A DNA stretch of 64,000 nucleotides from Cycas panzhihuaensis (lineage: Eukaryota; Cycadophyta): positions 219,425,741 to 219,489,740 of the forward strand of contig CM041465.1 in the NCBI GenBank assembly GCA_023213395.1, in the 5' to 3' direction. The translations under genes and the position numbers were made by a program. A model generated the notes under the pieces. The model saw only the letters and a list, made by a program, of their open reading frames with translations, was not told the origin of the DNA and made no database searches. Below, one piece after another: positions 58,151 through 64,000 of this stretch (position 1 is the first letter of the stretch; each line of letters begins with the position of its first letter).

Positions 58151-59085
58151 ACATCAACTCCAACTCAAAGTTAAAGTTAATATTTAAATTTCACTCCAAA
58201 TTCATCATCATCAAGTCAAGAACATGCTACAGATCCCACTCCAGGTTCATCATTAAGTTAAGAACAAACTATAGTCTAAAATAACTAATTAGAAGTCATA
58301 ATCCAAAATCTATACTTGATAAAAATTTTAATAAAATGTTAACCAAATCTTAACCTAGGTTTAACTATATACTGATGACTTAAGTTGAACAAAATAAGAA
58401 GCCACAATCTTATGAAAAAGCTATTAATAATAATGATTGGGTTGAAGCTATGAAAATATAATATAATTCCTTAATAAAAAATGAAACTTGGAATTTGGTT
58501 AACTTTCCTGCTGATAAAAAAGTTATAGGAACAAAATGGGTTTTTAAAACTAAGTACAAATTTGATAGAAATCTGATAGAACTATTGATAAATATAAGGC
58601 AAGACTTATTACTAAAGGTTATGCTTAATAAAAAGGAATTTATTATGAAGAAACCGTTGCTCTAATTACTAATATAAATACAATTAGAAGTCTCTTATCC
58701 TTAGTTACTCATCAATGATGGACTGTATATCAAATAGATGTTAAGTCGATATTTCTCAATGGGTATATTGATGAGGAAATATATGTTGCACAATCTTAAG
58801 GATTTGAAAATTAGGAAAATGAACACTTAGTGGCTAAGTTGAAGAAATCCTTATATGGACTAAACCAAGCTCCAAAATCTTTGTATTCTAAAATTGATAA
58901 GTACTTTTAAGATAAAAGATTTCAAAAGTTCCCATCAGATCCAAATCTATGTGTCAAAACTATAGATACTTCAATATTTATAACTACTCTTTATGTTGAT
59001 GATCTCATTTATACAAGGAATAGTAATATAATGTTCCAAGATATCAAGGATGATATAAAACAAAAAGGTTTCTCTTGTAATATGA
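58151..59085 (+). pseudogene. C4 reverse transcriptase, truncated
   Basis: After a linker of about 250 bp, RT motifs: NETWNLVNFPADKKVIGTKW (about 58482), DVKSIFLNGYIDEEIYVAQS (about 58740), KKSLYGLNQAPKS (about 58843) and an intact LYVDDLIYTRNS box (about 58992). It ends at about 59085 after DIKDDIKQKG. The connection domain and RNase H are missing. Confidence 0.8.
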
Positions 59086-60121
59086 AGTCTTGTTGTGTAT
59101 CGATTTACATTCTCGTAAGGTCAAATTTTCTTGACCTTATATATACCCTTTTATATTATTTAATCCACAATACCATAAATTAGAATAAAATTTATAAACA
59201 AGTTAAATTTATTCACAATATTATTCATACTTATAAGACTTGTAATTCCTCACCTAAGATATTTGATTTACTGATCCATAGTTATGTAGAATATAGAATG
59301 GTCCATGTTCATGTCAATACTTTTTCGTTCAATGTAAAGATATGTAATCTTGCCTTCTCTATATAACTATAATAACATTCTTAGTGGTTTATTAAAATCG
59401 ATTGATATAAGTGTGGCATGGAAGATATATGAAGAGATGCTTTATGTGAGACTCCCTACTAAAGATAGTGAGAGGGAGTGAGAATGGCATCATCATCACC
59501 CATAGGCCAATCTTGTTCCCCCTCCAAATCTGAATCATGGGCTTGGAAATCCTTCTAAGCATATTATAGATGAATAGTGCCAAAACCCTAGTATAAGGAA
59601 ACAAGGATCCTTATGATGATGCTAGGTGAAAGAGAAAGCCAAAATCTATAGAAGTTATGGCGGAGGACTTGGCCTAGCTTAAGGTTAAGAAGTCAAGGTC
59701 AAAATCAAAGTACAATATCTCTAGGGATTTTCGTGAAGATAGTGGTTGAAGTGGAGACTAGATAGAGCCCTTTGAAATCATATACTAGTGGGGTTTGGCA
59801 CCATAGAGATGCTTGATAGAAGTTTGAATAGTGTTGGTTATGTTGTTAAAGCTGAGAGTCCAATGGGAATTGTTGGATATTAAGCAATGGAGGAGAAGAA
59901 GAAGTTATTAGTAGCTTTCATCATAATTAGCTATTAGTGAACAGTGCATTATGGCTTCTCTATAAATTCATATAGGGTAGTGATAAATAGGTTCAACAAC
60001 CCTCATGATATTTTATCTTGAGGGTTTAAGATGAGAATGAGTTTTTGTAGTGACCTAAGAGCCCCAGTTTAAAGACATAACTTATCCATATAGTGCTTAC
60101 TCTGAGCTTTTACATTATATT
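59086..60121. other. Region between C4 and C6, no gene seen
   Basis: 1.0 kb without coding motifs. It starts with a 9-bp-arm stem (TAAGGTCAA...TTGACCTTA, 59116-59139) close to where C4 ends. It could be the U3 part of a longer C6 LTR starting at about 59091 (TGTTGTGTATCG), or a separate fragment. Confidence 0.35.
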
Positions 60122-60618
60122 TGTTAGATATGTTGAATACTTTACAAGTGTTACATGGGTATATGCGTTACACCCGAGCTCCTTTGTGGGGATCCGGGGG
60201 CCCGTTATAGGGTCACTGGCTAGGGGGTCTGGGGGACTAGCAACCCCCCAAGTGGAGGTTCAAGGGCGGGAGCCCCCAAGAAAACATTTTGGGTGTCTTA
60301 TGGGGGTCTTTTATCGGTGTATGGCTTATGTCTATTGTATTGTAAAACCATAAAACATTATCTTATAATGTTATGTCTATATATTCTTATGTAATGACAC
60401 ATGTAACATGATAATAGTGTGGCTAAGTTAAGGAGAAGAGTTAGGGTTTATTCATCTCTATAATTCTTTAACTATTGCTCAAATTAATAAAAGGTCTATG
60501 CTTAAACCTAAATCTCTTTGTGTTCTTTGTTGAGCGCTTAATATGTTTATGTTATTTATTCTTTGCATGGTTTAGAGTTCTGTTATCACATTACTTCTGC
60601 AGTTATATTTTCTCTTAA
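60122..60618 (+). repeat. C6 5' LTR (left end uncertain)
   Basis: The right end is fixed by the primer site. It contains a GC-rich block (60177-60300) with GGGGATCCGGGGGCCCG and GGGCGGGAGCCCCC, and an AATAAAA signal near 60487. Confidence 0.6.
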
Positions 60619-60620
60619 TT

Positions 60621-60632
60621 TGGTATCAGAGC
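60621..60632 (+). other. C6 primer binding site
   Basis: TGGTATCAGAGC, an exact plant initiator tRNA-Met site. Confidence 0.9.
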
Positions 60633-60683
60633 TAAGGGTTTTAGTTTTATAGGAAGCCATTTGGTAAGTAGGAGCCTTATGTG

Positions 60684-61470
60684 ATGAACTTGAGTGTGAA
60701 GGTCATGGCAAGCACTACAAAGATAGAGATTGAAAAGTTCAATGGCTAGAACTTTGAGTTATGGAAGTTGAAGATAGAAGATATCCTCGTTGAGAAGGAT
60801 TAGTGGATCGTTGTAGTAGGAACAAAGCATGCAACTATGGGTGATGAAGATTGGAAGAAGCTTGATCAAAAGGTAATCAATTCGATAAGGTTATATCTTT
60901 CAGGCATGGTGCTATTAAATGTTGCCACAGAGTCTATGGCCAAAGATCTGTGGAGAAAGTTAGAGGCTTTGTATCATACAAAGTCCCTAGTTAATAAGCT
61001 ATTTCTTTGAAAAAAAACTATATTCACTCAAGATGAGTGATGAAGATGCAATTGCAGATCATCTCACTACATTTAATACCATGGTGAGCTAGCTTGTTTC
61101 AGTTAGGATAATAATGTTTAAAGAAGATAAGTGTATTACCTTGTTATGTTTACTTCTTGATTCTTGGGATAATCTTATGATGATGATTAGTAGCATGGTT
61201 ATTGCCACCCTAAAATTTGATGATGTTATTATTGCTTTGCTATCAAAAGAGACAAGGCAAAAATCTTCTGAAGATTATTTGAAAGAAGCATTAGTAGTGA
61301 GAGGTCAAATGTTGGATCGTAACCAACAAAGGCCTAGGATTAGATGGCCAAAATCCAAAGGGAAATCTAAATCTCCAGGTAGAGGACCTTTGGTATGTTG
61401 GAGATGTGGGAAGGTTGGCCATATGAAGAGCCAGTGTCTAGTCAAGGTTGACAAGGGAAAAACACCTTAA
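60684..61470 (+). pseudogene. C6 Gag
   Basis: ATG at 60684 (or 60705 in frame): MASTTKIEIEKFNG, a stop, then NFELWKLKIEDILVEKD. The body continues DEDWKKLDQKVINSIRLYLS and MAKDLWRKLEALYHTKSLVN. A frame change occurs at the A-run near 61010. The second half, open at 61114-61470, has LLCLLLDSWDNLMMMIS and the CCHC knuckle CWRCGKVGHMKSQC, complete. One frameshift and at least three stops. Confidence 0.85.
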
Positions 61471-62980
61471 GCTACTTCTTCCATGGTAACAAAAGCCTTT
61501 GATGAAGCTGATGGTGATGTTTATTTGGCAACCTCAGGTAAGTTGTCAAATATTGAGTCTTGGTTAATTGACTCTAGTGCTTCGCTTCATGTTACTCCCC
61601 ATAGGGACTGGTTTTATGAATACACAAGGATTAATAGAGGTGAGGTACTTCTTGGGGATCATTACCCATATAAAATTGTGAGTTATGGAAGGGTAAAGGT
61701 TTGATTTGGAGATGGAAGGATTAAAACTATCCCTGATGTGAGTCATATTCCTGGTTTGGCTATGAGTATATTGTCTATCAGTCAATTAGATGATGCAGGA
61801 ATAGAAGTGATCTTCAATAAAGATAGTTATAGAATGGTTCAAGGAGCATTGGTGTTAGTAAGAGGGATCTCATTTGGAACACTATACAAGCTTAATGCAA
61901 GTATAATGTGTGTTGGAGGTTGCAATCTAGTTATTACAAAAAGTAGCAATAATAAAGACATGACTCAAATATCACTTGCTAGTAAAACTATGTTGTGGCA
62001 TTAGAGATTGGGACATATTAGAGAGAAAGGCCTCTATAATTTATTCTCCAAAGATATGGTAGAAGACATCTCTGGAATTAATGGCTCCTTTGATTTTTAT
62101 TTCTATGAGCATTGTGTATATGGTAAACAAAATCAAGTCAATTTTCCTTCAAGCTCAAAGAGAGCAAAGTGTATTCTGCAATTAGTGCACAACGATGTTT
62201 CTAGACCTATTGATGTACCCTCATTAGGTAGGTCTAAATACTTTATCTCATTTATAGATGATTTCTCAAGAAAGACATGGCTGTACTTTCTCAAACAAAA
62301 ATCTAAAGTCTTCAGTAAATTCAAAGAATTCAAGGCCTTGGTTGAGAATCAGAGTGACATGCAGATCAAGGTACTGAGAATGGATAATGGAGGAGAGTTT
62401 TTCTCAAAGGAGTTTGAACAGTTCTGTAAGCAGTGTGGGATAGAAAAGTAAAAGACAATTCCCTATATACCACAGCAGAACAGTGTTGCTAAAAGGATGA
62501 TTAGGACCTTGTTAGAGAGATCGAGGAGTATGCTTAGTAATGTTGGATTAGAGAAGAAATTCTGGGTAGAGTCTATGATAACTACAAGCTACTTAATAAA
62601 TAGATCACCAACAACTACCTTAGTATACAAAACACCTGAAGAAGTGTGGTCTGGTAAGAAACCATCTCTTGGTCATCTTAAAGTTTTTGGTTGTGAAGCT
62701 TTTGTGCATGTTCCTAAATAGCAAAGGACTAAATTTGATTTTAAAGCATAAAATACTATTTTCATTGGTTGTAATGATGTTATTAAAGGGTATAAGATTT
62801 ATAACCTTAAAACACAAAAGGTTATATATAGTTATGATGTTGTCTTTAGATAGAAGTTTAAGTCTCTAAAGTAGGATGAAGAACCAAAGGGAGAGCACTC
62901 TAATAAGGTACAATTTAAAGTAAAGGATGAAGATTCTGCATCAGAATATGAGTCAGTTGAAGAGGAAGAACCAGTTGTAG
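61471..62980 (+). pseudogene. C6 protease and integrase
   Basis: The protease site at about 61567 reads WLIDSSASLHVTP (Gly of Asp-Ser-Gly is Ser). Zinc segment: MLWH, a stop, then [12 protein letters not shown] (about 62005), with the usual Cys pair changed (HCVYGKQ). Core: [11 protein letters not shown] (first Asp, about 62190), [10 protein letters not shown] (second Asp, about 62378), and NSVAKRMIRT (about 62480), where the Glu is Lys. The C-terminus reads GHLKVFGCEAFVHVPK (about 62672). An acidic linker (ESVEEEEPVVEV, near 62950) leads to RT. Confidence 0.85.
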
Positions 62981-64000
62981 AGGTAGCTAAACCTTAAGAA
63001 CCTCACATCTTGAGGAGATCAACTCATAAGAGAAGACAGCCTGATAGGCATATTCCTAAAGACCTTTGTCACTCCTCTTTTGTTTTATCTACTATAGATG
63101 GTGATCCAGGTACTATTTGGAAGGCTTTAGAGTCAAAAGAGAGCTAACTTTAGATGAAGGCCATGCAAGAATAAATGATGGCCTTGGACAAAAATAATAC
63201 ATGGGATTTGGTGGATCTACCTAATGGAAAAAAACTATTGATAACAAATAGATCTTCAAGAAGAAGTTTCAAGCAGATGGTACTGTGGAAAAGTATAAGG
63301 CTCGCTTGGTAGCAAAGGGCTATTCCCATGTCAAAGGAATAGATTTTAGTGAGATATTTTCTCTTATTGCAAAAGTTGCTTCAATTAGATTTTTGTTGGC
63401 TGTAGCAGCTGCCTATGACCTTGAGGTGGATCAAATGGATGTGAAGATTGTATTTCTTCACCGTGACCTTAAGGAAGAAATTTATATATTGCAATGTGAA
63501 GTGTTTGAAGTTGTAGGAAAAGAGAATATGGTATGCAGGTTAAAGAAGTCATTATATGGCTTGAAATAGTCACCAAGGATGTGGTATTAAAAGTTTAATT
63601 CATATATATTGGTAGATGGCTTTATGTATAGCAAAGTAAATCATTGTGTTTATTATAAGCAGGTTGGTGATCATTTTGTTATTCTAGCTTTATATGTTCA
63701 TGACATACTTTTAGTTGGTAATAATAAAGGAATGAACCAACTTGTGAAAGACCAACTAACATCTCACTTTGAGATGAAGGACCTTGGTACTGCACATTTT
63801 ATTTTGGGCATTAAGATTAAACGAGATAGGAGAAATAGGAAGATTTAGCTTAGCCAAAGATAGTACATTGAGACAATATTGCAATGGTTCATGTTGCAGG
63901 ACAGTAAACTAGTTGATATTCCTCTTCCTACTAGTTTAAAATTATCAACTGAACAATGCCCAAAGACTCACCAAGAAGTTGAAGACATGGCATTTGTCCC
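62981..64000 (+). pseudogene. C6 reverse transcriptase, incomplete at window end
   Basis: NNTWDLVDLPNGKK (about 63196), then an open stretch from 63285: KYKARLVAKGYSHVKGIDFS, DLEVDQMDVKIVFLHRDLKE and RLKKSLYGLK-stop. From 63609 the catalytic box reads LYVHDILLVGN (first Asp is His), then FEMKDLGTAHFILGIKIKRD. A stop follows at 63846, and the domain goes on to the window end (EDMAFV). Confidence 0.85.

Larger units (their letters stand above)
50340..59085 (+). mobile_element. C4: Ty1/copia element without visible LTRs, split by C5
   Basis: Plus-strand gag and protease (50350-51829) and integrase and RT (57119-59085) join exactly across C5. No LTR or primer site is seen before 50340. The element stops in RT at about 59085, so both ends are truncated or unresolved. 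Confidence 0.75.
60122..64000 (+). mobile_element. C6: Ty1/copia element, 5' part, runs off the window
   Basis: 5' LTR (about 60122-60618), primer site, gag, protease, integrase and the start of RT, all on the plus strand. The 3' LTR lies beyond 64000, so the left LTR end is inferred from TGTTAGATATG only. Gag keeps a complete zinc knuckle, but protease, integrase and RT each carry a changed catalytic residue plus stops. Confidence 0.85.

Overview
The window is a repeat-dominated, AT-rich stretch of nuclear DNA from a plant, in my reading a vascular plant with a large, slowly purged genome. The evidence is a pile of Ty1/copia and Ty3/gypsy LTR retrotransposons primed by the plant-typical TGGTATCAGAGC-like (initiator tRNA-Met) site. 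They are heavily decayed by stop codons and G-to-A or C-to-T changes, and no host gene is convincing. The composition and old, nested insertions would suit a gymnosperm (an AT-rich gnetophyte such as Welwitschia would fit), but that is a guess. I found no tRNA, rRNA, CRISPR array or prokaryotic operon.

Layout, with labels used below. 1-5598: copia C1, minus strand, 3' LTR cut by the window edge. 5599-9077: G1, a Gag-like-only LTR element. 9108-17645: T1, a Tat-related Ty3/gypsy element on the plus strand. It is split at the end of its integrase by N1 (14455-17520), a 3.1-kb non-coding LTR element with TA...TA ends and a perfect 5-bp target duplication. 18811-20799 and 25151-25450: an unassigned coding remnant split by G2 (20800-25150, minus), the most complete Gag-like-only element. 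25799-26192: a long palindrome with a TA core followed by microsatellites. 27100-31750: minus-strand remnants around a GC-richer, LTR-like island (28420-31150). 31769-32041: a lone LTR with primer site.

33072-49460 is a set of nested elements: copia C2 (217-218-bp LTRs) contains G3 (37428-48636), which contains copia C3 (40505-48082). C2 itself interrupts an unidentified reading frame. LTR pairs compared by eye are about 87% identical in C2, 85-88% in G3 and 95-96% in C3, which fits the order of insertion. 50340-59085 is copia C4 (plus), split by copia C5 (51830-57118, minus). 60122-64000 is the 5' part of copia C6, running off the window.

The best candidate for something undescribed is the G family (G1, G2, G3 and a leader remnant at 49600-50200). 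These LTR elements carry one open frame of about 230 codons. Its N-terminal half is like a copia Gag (UBN2/DUF4219 type), its C-terminal half is a separate module that I do not recognise and that ends inside the 3' LTR, and there is no protease, integrase or reverse transcriptase. They presumably move with enzymes supplied by copia elements. No element in the window looks autonomous. The integrase catalytic Glu is Lys in five of seven pol-bearing elements.
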